Positions 1 through 7,966 of a DNA stretch of 35,329 bases are shown here, piece after piece. A program made the position numbers and the translations under genes. The stretch lies in the NCBI GenBank assembly GCA_900542675.1, contig UQOT01000010.1, positions 1 to 35,329 on the forward strand. Direction: 5' to 3'. Under the pieces are notes generated by a model, which did not search any database, was not told where the DNA came from, and was given only the letters and a program-made list of their open reading frames with translations. How positions within the stretch are numbered: position 1 is the first letter of the stretch; each line of letters opens with the position of its first letter. The stretch comes from an uncultured Eubacteriales bacterium. Lineage in GTDB: Bacteria > Bacillota > Clostridia > Monoglobales > Monoglobaceae.

Positions 1-582
1 AATTAAGTCGCCGCCGCTTCCGCTGCACACCGCAACCTGAGATACGACATCCGACAGGTCGCCCGTATAGCTTATCGCACGGCAGCCCAAAACGTTTTTT
101 ACGTAGTCGGTAAGGTCTGCCATTTCGGTCGGAGTGTCAAGTGTTCCTATACGACCGATATTATCGAGAGCTTTGCCCGAAGGGTCAACGCATTCATCGT
201 CAAAATACGCACGTACGTCGTTTATGCCGAGCTTTTCGCAGAGTATATCATTCATACCTCCGCGGGCTTTATCAAGGTTTGTGTGTGCGCTGTAGACCGA
301 GATATCGTTTTTGATTAAGCTTCTGACTATGCTTCCGGTAATATCCTGATCAATCACGTTTTTAAGCGGCGAGAACAGCAGCGGGTGATGTGATACTATA
401 AGCTGCGCTCCGCATTTAATTGCCTCCTCGGCAGCGCTGCTTGTCACATCGAGAGTGAGGTAAACGGCACTTACGTTTTGCTCCTCGTCACCGACCATAA
501 GTCCGACGTTATCCCACGGCTCGGCGAGCTCTTTTGGCGCCAGCTGTTCGATTTTCTCTGCGATTTCATACACTTTCGTCAT
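1..582 (-). CDS. Nif3-like dinuclear metal-centre protein, C-terminus cut by window start
   Basis: The reading frame runs from an ATG at 582 to the window edge without a stop, giving the first 194 residues. The translation carries the Nif3 (YqfO/YbgI) metal-site signatures: IVSHHPLLF about residue 65 and YSAHTNLD about residue 97, followed by GSGGDLI at the break. These histidines bind a dinuclear metal centre in the family; the cellular role of the family is unsettled, though it is often linked to tRNA or metal metabolism. No PII-like inserted domain is seen in the part present, so this is probably the short form of about 260 residues. A GGAGG ribosome binding site lies 6 to 10 bases before the ATG. 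The gene follows trmK by 18 bases and is surely co-transcribed with it, the same pairing as yqfN-yqfO in Bacillus. Confidence 0.88.
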   Translation of the reverse strand, partial: MTKVYEIAEKIEQLAPKELAEPWDNVGLMVGDEEQNVSAVYLTLDVTSSAAEEAIKCGAQLIVSHHPLLFSPLKNVIDQDITGSIVRSLIKNDISVYSAHTNLDKARGGMNDILCEKLGINDVRAYFDDECVDPSGKALDNIGRIGTLDTPTEMADLTDYVKNVLGCRAISYTGDLSDVVSQVAVCSGSGGDLI

Positions 583-600
583 AATAAATCCTCCGATTTG

Positions 601-1305
601 TTATAGATTATTTATCAGGTTATATACATCCTGAAGCAGCTCGTTTGCTTCTTTAAGCCTTTCGGCGGCCTTAGCGGTTTCTCCGCATTCAAGACCGTGT
701 ATTTTATTTTTGAGTTTATTAATCATATGCTCCGCATATCGGTCAAATCCGTCAGGGCGCGTATCTGAAAGGCCTTTGCCGATATACGCTTCCGCGTGCG
801 TCAGTGTGTGTGACTCGGCATTTTCGTTAATATCGACGGAGATTATAACATATATTTTGTCGCCTTCGAAAGCCAAGTGTTCGATAATATCGCCGAACGC
901 GTATTTATATAAAAATTCTCTGAGCTCCGGCGCCATAGTCATAGGCTGAAGTATCAGCTTTTTTGCGGATTTTACGGTGTTTAGGGCATTTTCGAGAATT
1001 TCAGAAATCACGAGTCCGCCCATACCTGCAATTACTATAGTATCGGGCTTTTCAAGCGGCTCTATCGTGTCAAGTCCCGCTCCGAGCCTTAGACTGATTT
1101 TATCCGTAAGTCCGTATTTTTCCGCGGTCGCTTTTGCACGCTTAAGAGGCCCCGGGCGTATGTCAGACGCAATCGCACGGCGGCATTTATTATTAAGTAT
1201 TAAATACGCAGGCAGATAGGCGTGGTCTGTGCCGATATCCGCGAGCAGGTTTGAGTTATTTGTAAGTTTTGCGGCAGTCATAAGCCGCGGTGTAAGTGTA
1301 ATCAT
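601..1305 (-). CDS. trmK: tRNA (adenine(22)-N(1))-methyltransferase, TrmK family
   Basis: This 234-residue protein matches the TrmK/YqfN family, which methylates N1 of adenine 22 in tRNA using S-adenosylmethionine in the cytoplasm. The SAM-binding motif LADIGTDHAYLP lies at residues 21-32, and the family's GMGG motif (IVIAGMGG) is near residue 90, followed by LILQPM and a C-terminal helical region (about residues 165-234) suited to tRNA binding. Length is normal for the family. The start MITLTPRL fits family N-termini. No ribosome binding site precedes the ATG; instead a good promoter is placed so that transcription should begin at or next to the ATG itself. The gene is followed after 18 bases by the Nif3-like gene and is divergent from dgt-dnaG-rpoD. 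Confidence 0.92.
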   Translation of the reverse strand: MITLTPRLMTAAKLTNNSNLLADIGTDHAYLPAYLILNNKCRRAIASDIRPGPLKRAKATAEKYGLTDKISLRLGAGLDTIEPLEKPDTIVIAGMGGLVISEILENALNTVKSAKKLILQPMTMAPELREFLYKYAFGDIIEHLAFEGDKIYVIISVDINENAESHTLTHAEAYIGKGLSDTRPDGFDRYAEHMINKLKNKIHGLECGETAKAAERLKEANELLQDVYNLINNL

Positions 1306-1311
1306 ATACTA

Positions 1312-1340
1312 ATTTTATAATTTGTGAGGGCTTTTGTCAA
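1312..1340 (-). promoter_or_regulatory. Sigma-A-type promoter of trmK (likely leaderless)
   Basis: On the minus strand a perfect -35 TTGACA (1340-1335) is separated by 17 bases from TAAAAT (1317-1312). Counting seven bases from the -10 puts the start site at 1305, the A of the trmK ATG. No Shine-Dalgarno sequence is present between promoter and start codon, which agrees with a leaderless mRNA. The start site is inferred, not measured. Confidence 0.7.
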
Positions 1341-1403
1341 TATGTTAGTAAATAATAAAGGAAAAAAGAATTTTTTGTAGAATAATATTAAAGTGAATTT
1401 AAA

Positions 1404-1424
1404 AGACCGCAAACTTCGCGGTCT
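1404..1424. repeat. Inverted repeat in the dgt leader
   Basis: AGACCGC (1404-1410) and GCGGTCT (1418-1424) form a perfect 7-bp stem with a 7-base loop, just upstream of the dgt ribosome binding site. In the plus direction it is followed by A residues, so it is not a terminator for dgt. Read on the minus strand it is followed by TTTT and could stop antisense transcription heading toward trmK. Its role is unknown. Confidence 0.5.
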
Positions 1425-1442
1425 AAAAAGCCGGTGATTTAT

Positions 1443-2444
1443 ATGACTATCAGAGAAATGACGGAAGAACGCGAGCGCGGATTTTTAGCTCCGCAGGCTG
1501 TGTGCAGTGTAAATTCCAAGGGACGCCGCCGTGAAGAGGAGCCGTGTGAGCTCAGAACCGTGTTTCAGCGCGACCGCGACAGAATTCTTCATTCAAAGGC
1601 CTTCAGACGGCTTAAACACAAGACGCAGGTGTTTTTATCGCCGCTCGGCGACCACTACCGCACACGTTTGACGCACACTCTTGAGGTTTCTCAGATTGCA
1701 CGTACTATATCGCGTGCCCTCAGTCTTAATGAGGATTTGACCGAGGCGATTGCGCTCGGTCACGATTTGGGTCACACGCCGTTCGGGCATATGGGCGAGA
1801 GAGTTTTAAACGAGCTGTGCCCCGGCGGTTTCAGGCATAATGAACAGAGCCTTAGAGTTGTTGAAAAGCTTGAGGGAAACGGCGGACTTAATCTGACGTA
1901 TGAGGTTTTAAACGGTATATTGTGTCACACCGGCGACAGGCAGGCGGATACGCTTGAGGGTCGCGTTGTCGCACTTTCGGATAAAATCGCATACATAAAT
2001 CACGATATAGATGACGCGGTGCGCGGCGGCGTTTTGAGAGAGGATGAAATTCCGCGCGAGTACACTGAGGTTCTCGGAAATCGTCACTCCAAGAGAATTG
2101 ACACAATGATTAAAGCTGCGGTAAGCTGCGGAATTGATGACGAAATTCAAATGAAGCCCGAAATCAGCGATGCGATGTATGGACTCAGAAGGTTTATGTT
2201 TGAGAGGGTGTACCTGAATGCCGAGTCGGACGCAAAGTCCGAGGAGGGCAAGGCGAGATATATAATCGAGGGCCTTTATGACAAGTTCACAAATGATATT
2301 GATTTAATACCCAAGGACGCGCGCAGATGCAGCGATACGGACGATAAATATATTATTGCCAAAGACTACATCGCGGGTATGAGCGACCCGTTTGCGGTTA
2401 ATAAGTATGAAGAGCTCTTTGTGCCCAGGTTTTGGGTCAAGTAA
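1443..2444 (+). CDS. dgt: Deoxyguanosinetriphosphate triphosphohydrolase-like HD protein
   Basis: The protein of 333 residues belongs to the dGTPase branch of HD-domain phosphohydrolases, which split dNTPs into deoxynucleoside and triphosphate and so affect nucleotide pools. The HD-site residues are visible: RLTHTLEVSQIA near residue 75, LGHDLGHTPFGHMGE near 105, HNEQS near 130 and KIAYINHDIDD near 185. I prefer ATG 1443 over the GTG at 1434 because GGTGA (1433-1437), a good match to the 16S tail, sits five bases before the ATG and would overlap the GTG. It is the first gene of the dgt-dnaG-rpoD cluster, a common clostridial arrangement, and ends 23 bases before dnaG. Substrate preference cannot be read from sequence. 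Confidence 0.88.
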   Translation: MTIREMTEERERGFLAPQAVCSVNSKGRRREEEPCELRTVFQRDRDRILHSKAFRRLKHKTQVFLSPLGDHYRTRLTHTLEVSQIARTISRALSLNEDLTEAIALGHDLGHTPFGHMGERVLNELCPGGFRHNEQSLRVVEKLEGNGGLNLTYEVLNGILCHTGDRQADTLEGRVVALSDKIAYINHDIDDAVRGGVLREDEIPREYTEVLGNRHSKRIDTMIKAAVSCGIDDEIQMKPEISDAMYGLRRFMFERVYLNAESDAKSEEGKARYIIEGLYDKFTNDIDLIPKDARRCSDTDDKYIIAKDYIAGMSDPFAVNKYEELFVPRFWVK

Positions 2445-2467
2445 TTTTATTGAGAAAGGCGGATATA

Positions 2468-4270
2468 ATGGCTGACAGCGATTTTCAAGGCTTCATTGAT
2501 GAAGTTTTGGCGAGGAATGACATAGTCGATATTATTTCTGGATATACCACATTAAAGCGCAGCGGCAGCAGTATGATGGGTCTGTGTCCGCTGCACAATG
2601 ACAAAAAATCGCCGTCGCTTTCGGTGTCGCCCGACAAGCAGATTTTTCACTGCTTCGGATGCGGCGCGGGAGGAAATGCGATTAATTTTATTCAGGCGGC
2701 GATGAACCTTGACTTTATGGATGCGCTCAAGTATTTGGCTGACAGAGCAAATATGGAGATGCCCGAAAGACGCAGTCCGTCGGACAGGCAAAAGCAGCTT
2801 AAACTTTCTGAAAAGAGGAAGCGTTTATACGCGCTTAACGCTGACGCGGCAAGGTATTTTTACGAAAGGCTTGCAAGCGGCGACAATCCGGGTATACGCT
2901 ATTTAAAAGAGCGTAAGATAAAGAATTCGACGATTAAGAAGTTCGGGATAGGCTATGCGCCCGAGGGCTGGAAAAATTTAATTAATTATTTGAAGGAAAT
3001 CGGGTATACTGAAAATGAAATGTTTGAGGCGGGCGTGGTAAAGCGCCGTGACGACGGCTCATACTATGACGCATTTTTTGACGGCCGCGTTATATTCCCG
3101 ATTATAGACGTAAGAGGAAACGTAATTGCGTTCGGCGGCAGAATAATCCGTGACGGAACAGACGCGCCGAAGTACTGGAACTCACCCGAGACACTTGTGT
3201 TTAAGAAAAAGGATAATCTTTTCGGACTCAATATCGCAAAGGAGTCAAAGGCGGGCAGGCTTATGCTTATGGAGGGATATATGGATGTTATATCGCTGCA
3301 TCAGAGCGGATTTGACAATGCAGTCGCTTCGCTCGGTACCGCTTTTACGAGTGAGCAGGCACGGCTTGTTAAGCGTTATGCGCCGAGAGCCGTTTTGTGC
3401 TATGATAACGACGAGGCGGGAAAGAAGGCTACACTTCGCGCGGGCGATATACTGTATGACGCGGGGGTCAAGGTCAGGGTACTGACAGTGACCGACGGCA
3501 AGGACCCCGACGAGTTTATAAAGGCAAAGGGCGCTGAGATGTTCAGTGTGCTGATTGAAGATGCAAAGCCGCTGATTGAATATAAGATTGACGAGGCGCG
3601 CAGCAGGATAAGCAGCGACGATATGGATGACCGCAGTGAATTTTTGGAAGAGGTAATGGGAATTCTTGCGGAGATTAAAAACGAAGCGCAGAGGGAATTA
3701 TATCTTGTAAAGTTTGCCGATGAGCTTAAAATAAATCCTGACAGTCTGCGCAGCGGAATAAGCGGGATAATCGCAAAGCGCGAATATAAGGACGCGCAGC
3801 GGCAGCAGAATTTAAAGCGCAGCGCTTTAGGAAACCGTTTTTCCGCCCCGAAAGACCGCGGCGGAACGAATAGGTCTAATACCGAAAAGCTGCTGCTGAG
3901 CCTGATGACGGATAAAAAGACGGTAAAAGCGGTATTGGACGCTGGACTCGGTGCGGACGACTTTTGCTCAGCGCCTATACATAACAAGCTGGCGTCGTGC
4001 ATATTTGAATTGTTTTCCGCAGAGAAAGACGTAACTCAGGCAGAAATTCTGAGCGCGCTGGAGGGCGAGAATTCGGGCCAGGCGGCAGCCGTGCTGATAA
4101 ACGACCGTGAGACAAAAAACAAAGCCGTTGAAGCCGAAAAGCTTATAGGAAGATTGACTATGTTTAAGCTTAGCGGTCAGGCAATTAATGCGGATAAAAC
4201 CACGGACGATGAGGAACTTAACAGAATATTCCACAAAATGACAGAGAAAAAAGAAAACGAGAAGAGATAG
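2468..4270 (+). CDS. dnaG: DNA primase DnaG
   Basis: The 600-residue protein makes RNA primers at the replication fork together with the replicative helicase. The N-terminal CHC2 zinc finger is complete (Cys40, His43, Cys62, Cys65). The catalytic core follows, with the TOPRIM motifs LMLMEGYMDVIS near residue 266 and CYDNDEAGKKA near 311, and then a helicase-binding C-terminal region (about residues 470-600). I chose ATG 2468, preceded by AGAAAGGCGG; a TTG at 2432 would add 12 residues that do not look like primase and would overlap dgt. The stop lies 17 bases before rpoD, the classical macromolecular synthesis operon order of primase then primary sigma factor. Confidence 0.97.
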   Translation: MADSDFQGFIDEVLARNDIVDIISGYTTLKRSGSSMMGLCPLHNDKKSPSLSVSPDKQIFHCFGCGAGGNAINFIQAAMNLDFMDALKYLADRANMEMPERRSPSDRQKQLKLSEKRKRLYALNADAARYFYERLASGDNPGIRYLKERKIKNSTIKKFGIGYAPEGWKNLINYLKEIGYTENEMFEAGVVKRRDDGSYYDAFFDGRVIFPIIDVRGNVIAFGGRIIRDGTDAPKYWNSPETLVFKKKDNLFGLNIAKESKAGRLMLMEGYMDVISLHQSGFDNAVASLGTAFTSEQARLVKRYAPRAVLCYDNDEAGKKATLRAGDILYDAGVKVRVLTVTDGKDPDEFIKAKGAEMFSVLIEDAKPLIEYKIDEARSRISSDDMDDRSEFLEEVMGILAEIKNEAQRELYLVKFADELKINPDSLRSGISGIIAKREYKDAQRQQNLKRSALGNRFSAPKDRGGTNRSNTEKLLLSLMTDKKTVKAVLDAGLGADDFCSAPIHNKLASCIFELFSAEKDVTQAEILSALEGENSGQAAAVLINDRETKNKAVEAEKLIGRLTMFKLSGQAINADKTTDDEELNRIFHKMTEKKENEKR

Positions 4271-4287
4271 CGGGAGGACTTAGACTT

Positions 4288-5439
4288 ATGGATAATTCAA
4301 ACGAAAAGAAGACAGCAGAGGGCAGAAAAAAGGAACAGCAGGGCTTTGATATGACTGTTGCCAAGAAAAAGGCTCAGATAATTCAGGACTTGCTCGACGA
4401 GGGTAAAAAACTCGGTATGCTTGAATATACGACTGTTGCGGACAAGCTTGAGGAGCTTGAGCTTGACTCCGAGCAGATGGACAGGATATATGAAATCATA
4501 GAGAAGCAGGGAATAGAGATTGTCGGCAGTATCGACCCTGAACCTGTTGTTGACGAGTCGGAGGAAGTAACCGAAGAAGAGCTTGAAGATATGTCGGTTC
4601 CGGACGGTGTAAGCATTGATGACCCTGTGCGTATGTATCTTAAAGAGATAGGCAAGGTTCCGCTTTTGACCGCCGAGGAGGAGGCAGACCTCGCGAAGCG
4701 AATGAATGACGGAGACGCGAGCGCTAAGCGCAAGCTTGCGGAGGCTAATTTAAGACTTGTTGTAAGCATCGCAAAGCGTTATGTCGGACGCGGAATGCTG
4801 TTTCTGGACCTCATTCAGGAGGGTAATCTCGGCCTTATAAAGGCGGTTGAAAAGTTTGATTATACAAAGGGATACAAGTTCTCGACATACGCAACGTGGT
4901 GGATAAGACAGGCGATAACAAGAGCGATTGCCGACCAGGCGCGTACCATCAGAATTCCTGTTCATATGGTTGAGACGATAAATAAGCTTGTCCGCGTATC
5001 GCGTCAGCTTGTGCAGGAGCTTGGCAGAGACCCGCTGCCCGAGGAGGTTGCGAAGGAGCTTAATATGCCGGTCGATAAGGTTGGCGAGATTTTGAAAATC
5101 GCTCAGGAGCCGGTATCGCTCGAAACTCCGATAGGCGAGGAGGAGGACAGCCACCTCGGTGACTTTATACGCGATGATGACGCGCCTGCGCCGTCAGACG
5201 CTGCGACGTTTACTTTGCTTAAAGAGCAGCTTGTAGACGTTCTAAGCACGCTGACGCCGAGGGAAGAAAAGGTACTGCGCCTGAGGTTTGGACTTGACGA
5301 CGGAAGAGCCAGAACGCTTGAGGAGGTCGGCAAGGAGTTTAATGTAACCCGTGAGAGAATTCGCCAGATAGAGGCGAAGGCGCTCAGAAAGCTCAGACAC
5401 CCGAGCCGCAGCAAGAAATTGAAAGATTATCTTGAGTAA
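4288..5439 (+). CDS. rpoD: Primary RNA polymerase sigma factor SigA/RpoD
   Basis: The 383-residue protein is the housekeeping sigma factor. Region 1.1-like acidic sequence covers residues 20-105, then region 1.2 (DPVRMYLKEIG, about 112-122), region 2 with the -10 recognition helix (FSTYATWWIRQAITRAI, about 205-222), region 3 (about 240-300), and region 4.2 with the -35-binding helix (TLEEVGKEFNVTRERIRQIE, near 340-360). This length is typical of Gram-positive SigA. A strong GGGAGG site (4272-4277) precedes the ATG. It is the last gene of the dgt-dnaG-rpoD cluster. The many TTGACA-17-TATAAT-like promoters in the window are what this factor should read. Confidence 0.97.
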   Translation: MDNSNEKKTAEGRKKEQQGFDMTVAKKKAQIIQDLLDEGKKLGMLEYTTVADKLEELELDSEQMDRIYEIIEKQGIEIVGSIDPEPVVDESEEVTEEELEDMSVPDGVSIDDPVRMYLKEIGKVPLLTAEEEADLAKRMNDGDASAKRKLAEANLRLVVSIAKRYVGRGMLFLDLIQEGNLGLIKAVEKFDYTKGYKFSTYATWWIRQAITRAIADQARTIRIPVHMVETINKLVRVSRQLVQELGRDPLPEEVAKELNMPVDKVGEILKIAQEPVSLETPIGEEEDSHLGDFIRDDDAPAPSDAATFTLLKEQLVDVLSTLTPREEKVLRLRFGLDDGRARTLEEVGKEFNVTRERIRQIEAKALRKLRHPSRSKKLKDYLE

Positions 5440-5483
5440 TTTTTGTAATCATAATAATCTTTCATACATAGTATTGTAATAAT

Positions 5484-5512
5484 GCAGGAAATGCCGCTTC
5501 GGTGTTTCCTGC
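5484..5512 (+). terminator. Long hairpin after rpoD, without a clear U tract
   Basis: GCAGGAAA (5484-5491) pairs with TTTCCTGC (5505-5512). Two wobble pairs and CCG/CGG continue the stem to 13 pairs with a three-base loop. It lies 44 bases after the rpoD stop. No run of T follows, so it may act as an mRNA 3' end stabiliser or processing site rather than a standard intrinsic terminator. Confidence 0.5.
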
Positions 5513-5594
5513 GAATTAATTGCTTGAATTTGTGCGCGGTGTGTCAACAGGCGTGCAGCGGAGCAATATTGACATACCGGGAGGGAATTTTTGC

Positions 5595-6545
5595 TTGAAT
5601 ATAAAAAACAGCGGCGCATACAGCGATAAACAGATAATAATGCGCGTTTCAAATACAAGCATTATTGTTAATATTTTTTTGTCGCTTGTTAAGCTGGTGA
5701 TAGGAGTTATTGCGCATTCGGGAGCTATGGTCAGCGATGCGGTTCACTCGGCGTCGGACGTATTCAGTACAATAGTTGTGATGATAGGCGCATCAGCTGC
5801 GGCAAAGGAGGCGGATGAGGAGCATCCGTACGGTCACGAGCGTATGGAGTGTATTGCGGCAATAATACTTGCGGCGGTACTTTTTGTCACCGGCCTAGGT
5901 ATCGGAATTTCCGGAGTGAATAAGATTTTCGGCGGCGAGTATCATAAGCTTGTTGTCCCGGGCGCGATGGCGCTTTTCGCGGCGGTTTTATCGGTTGCGG
6001 TCAAGGAAGGTATGTTTTGGTATACCAGACGCTATGCGCAAAGGATTGATTCAACGGCGCTTATGGCTGACGCGTGGCATCACAGAAGCGACGCGCTGTC
6101 GTCGGTCGGCAGTTTTATAGGTATTTTGGGCGCAAGACTGGGGTTTCCCATCTGCGACCCGATTGCGAGTGTTGTTATATGCGTGTTTATTTTAAAGGCG
6201 GCATATGATATTTTAAGAGAGTCGATTGACAAGATGGTTGATAAGTCGTGCGATGCGGAGACCGAGCGGCATATGAGTGAGCTCATTATCGCTCAGAGCG
6301 GAGTTGTTTCGCTTGATTTGCTTATGACCCGAATGTTCGGTTCGAAAATTTACGTTGATGTTGAAATCGGAGCGGATGAGACAATAAGCCTTAAAGAGGC
6401 ACACGCTATAGCGCAGAACGTTCACGATGCGATTGAGAAAAATTTTCCGAAGGTGAAGCACTGTATGGTACACGTCAATCCTGCCCCTAATGAAACCGAC
6501 AGGGTGACAGATGTATCGGAGTCGGAGACGGAAGATAAAGTTTAA
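5595..6545 (+). CDS. Cation diffusion facilitator (CDF) family transporter
   Basis: This 316-residue membrane protein should export divalent metal ions (Zn, Mn, Fe, Co or similar) in exchange for protons. The metal-site motifs are present: HSGAMVSDAVHSASD in transmembrane helix 2 and DAWHHRSDALSS in helix 5. A cytosolic ferredoxin-like C-terminal domain covers about residues 220-300 and ends in the typical HVNP. I place the start at TTG 5595, nine bases after a strong GGGAGGG (5579-5585); the first ATG (5640) has no ribosome binding site and the long upstream extension from 5520 has none either. The MocR-type regulator begins 14 bases after its stop, so the two are probably one transcript. 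The exact metal cannot be told. Confidence 0.9.
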   Translation: MNIKNSGAYSDKQIIMRVSNTSIIVNIFLSLVKLVIGVIAHSGAMVSDAVHSASDVFSTIVVMIGASAAAKEADEEHPYGHERMECIAAIILAAVLFVTGLGIGISGVNKIFGGEYHKLVVPGAMALFAAVLSVAVKEGMFWYTRRYAQRIDSTALMADAWHHRSDALSSVGSFIGILGARLGFPICDPIASVVICVFILKAAYDILRESIDKMVDKSCDAETERHMSELIIAQSGVVSLDLLMTRMFGSKIYVDVEIGADETISLKEAHAIAQNVHDAIEKNFPKVKHCMVHVNPAPNETDRVTDVSESETEDKV

Positions 6546-6559
6546 ACGGGCGGATTAAT

Positions 6560-7942
6560 ATGGATTTAAAATATGAACTTAAAAAGGACGGTATACTACC
6601 TCTTTATATTCAACTGTATAACTGTATACGGGATGATATAATGAGCGGAAGGATTGAAGACGGTGTGCGTCTGCCGTCAAGACGCAAACTGTGCGTCGAT
6701 ATGCAAATTTCCAAAAATACCGTTGATGTCGCTTACCAAAAGCTGGTTGACGACGGATATCTTATTTCAAAGCCGAGGAGCGGCTTTTATGCAAGGCGCA
6801 ACAGCCCGGTGAATACCAATATAGATGAACCGGATTATTATAATAAAGACGGTATTTTATATACAATGAGCCATAACGGTATGGATATTTCCGCTATACC
6901 GAGCGACGCTCTTGCAAAGCTGTACCGAGAGATCACGTTTGACGAGCCTGAGCTGTTCGGCTTCGGTCATAAATTCGGAGAAAAGATCCTGCGTCAAGCG
7001 ATAAATAAGTACCTCTATAACGATATGGGTATTTCGTGCGGTTCGTCGCAGATAATAATAGGTGCGGGAACCGACTATATTATCGAACAACTTTGCCATA
7101 TATTTGACGAGCGTGCACTTGCTGCGTTTGAAAACCCGTGCTTTGCGAGGAGTTATATGCCGGTTAAAAATTCAACGCTGAAGAGCTGCCTTATAGATAC
7201 AAAATACAATGATTTTGATTTTGAAGAATTTGAAAAATCAGGCGCGAACATACTGTATCTAATTACTGCTCATCAGTTTCCGCTCGGATATTCAATAAGT
7301 GACAGTACGCGGGAAAAGCTTTTGAATTGGCTCGCGGAAAAGCCTGAAAGGTATATAATAGAAGAAGATAATGATATGTGCTTTTGGGAGGAAAAGCCGT
7401 TCGTGCCGCTGTTTAAATCGGACACAAGCGGCAGAGTGATATTTATCGGTTCGTTCAGAAGCACTTTATCGCCGGCGATAAAGACTGCATATGCAGTGCT
7501 GCCGCGCGAGCTTAAGGCGCGTTTTAACGAACGTCTGCCGTACTATACCAGTCTTGCGTCAAGGATAGAACAGCGTGTAATAGCCGAGTATATTCTAAGC
7601 GGTAAATATGAGCGGCAACTAAAGAAGCTGAGACAGATTTATACGGCAAAGCGGCGGCGTCTTATAAGTGAGGTAAACAGCGCCTTGGGCGACAAAGTCA
7701 AGCTTCTTGGCGAGAATTGCGGCACATTTATTCCGGCATCGGTTGACTCAAAGCTAAACGAGCAGCAGCTTCGTAAAATGGCGGCAGATGTGGGTGTGAA
7801 GTTTATTTCGGTTGCCGACTGCTGTATAACCGTTAATGAAAAGCTGCCGAGGAATACTTTTATTTTCGGCTTCGGTGATATGACTGAGACCGAAATCAGC
7901 GAAGCGGTCAAAAGAATAGCCGCAGCGTGGGAGAACTGTTAA
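6560..7942 (+). CDS. MocR-type (GntR wHTH plus aminotransferase-fold) regulator lacking the PLP lysine
   Basis: The 460-residue protein has a GntR-family winged helix-turn-helix (residues 12-80, including LPSRRKLCVDMQISKNTVDVAYQKL) joined to a fold-type I aminotransferase domain, the MocR/GabR architecture that senses PLP or amino compounds. The family segment HQFPxG is kept (HQFPLG, near residue 240). The PLP-anchoring motif normally reads GTFSKTLSP, but here it is GSFRSTLSP: the Schiff-base lysine is Ser301. The preceding motif, usually EDDYDSEF, reads EEDNDMCF, losing the aspartate that contacts the pyridine nitrogen and the tyrosine. The protein is otherwise full length with no frameshift. 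It likely binds DNA but not PLP covalently. Start ATG 6560 follows GGGCGGA. It lies 14 bases after the CDF gene, which it may regulate. Confidence 0.88.
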   Translation: MDLKYELKKDGILPLYIQLYNCIRDDIMSGRIEDGVRLPSRRKLCVDMQISKNTVDVAYQKLVDDGYLISKPRSGFYARRNSPVNTNIDEPDYYNKDGILYTMSHNGMDISAIPSDALAKLYREITFDEPELFGFGHKFGEKILRQAINKYLYNDMGISCGSSQIIIGAGTDYIIEQLCHIFDERALAAFENPCFARSYMPVKNSTLKSCLIDTKYNDFDFEEFEKSGANILYLITAHQFPLGYSISDSTREKLLNWLAEKPERYIIEEDNDMCFWEEKPFVPLFKSDTSGRVIFIGSFRSTLSPAIKTAYAVLPRELKARFNERLPYYTSLASRIEQRVIAEYILSGKYERQLKKLRQIYTAKRRRLISEVNSALGDKVKLLGENCGTFIPASVDSKLNEQQLRKMAADVGVKFISVADCCITVNEKLPRNTFIFGFGDMTETEISEAVKRIAAAWENC

Positions 7943-7962
7943 GCTCTGCGCTGCGGCTTTTT
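7918..7962 (+). terminator. Intrinsic terminator overlapping the end of the MocR-type gene
   Basis: AGCCGCAGCG (7918-7927), inside the last codons of the regulator gene, pairs perfectly with CGCTGCGGCT (7949-7958), and TTTTATT follows. The loop holds the stop codon. It separates the plus-strand pair from the convergent tetR-type gene, and a weaker T-rich tail on the other strand suggests it may work in both directions. Confidence 0.75.
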
Positions 7963-7966
7963 ATTG

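Noticed and set aside
1404..1424. Terminator for the dgt transcript
   Set aside because: It lies in the leader, before the gene, and is followed by A residues on the plus strand.
3400..4002. Long antisense frame inside dnaG, and similar long frames opposite rpoD, pgk, gpmI, FHA and HtrA genes
   Set aside because: They are shadows of strongly conserved genes; their translations are low-complexity and have no family features or ribosome binding sites.
5545..5590. Sequence order CAGGC, GCAGC, GGAGCAA, GGGA upstream of the CDF gene, reminiscent of the NiCo (czcD) riboswitch
   Set aside because: The hairpin arms that must separate these motifs are missing (only two bases lie between the first two), so the four-way junction cannot form. 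A covariance-model scan with the NiCo family would decide.
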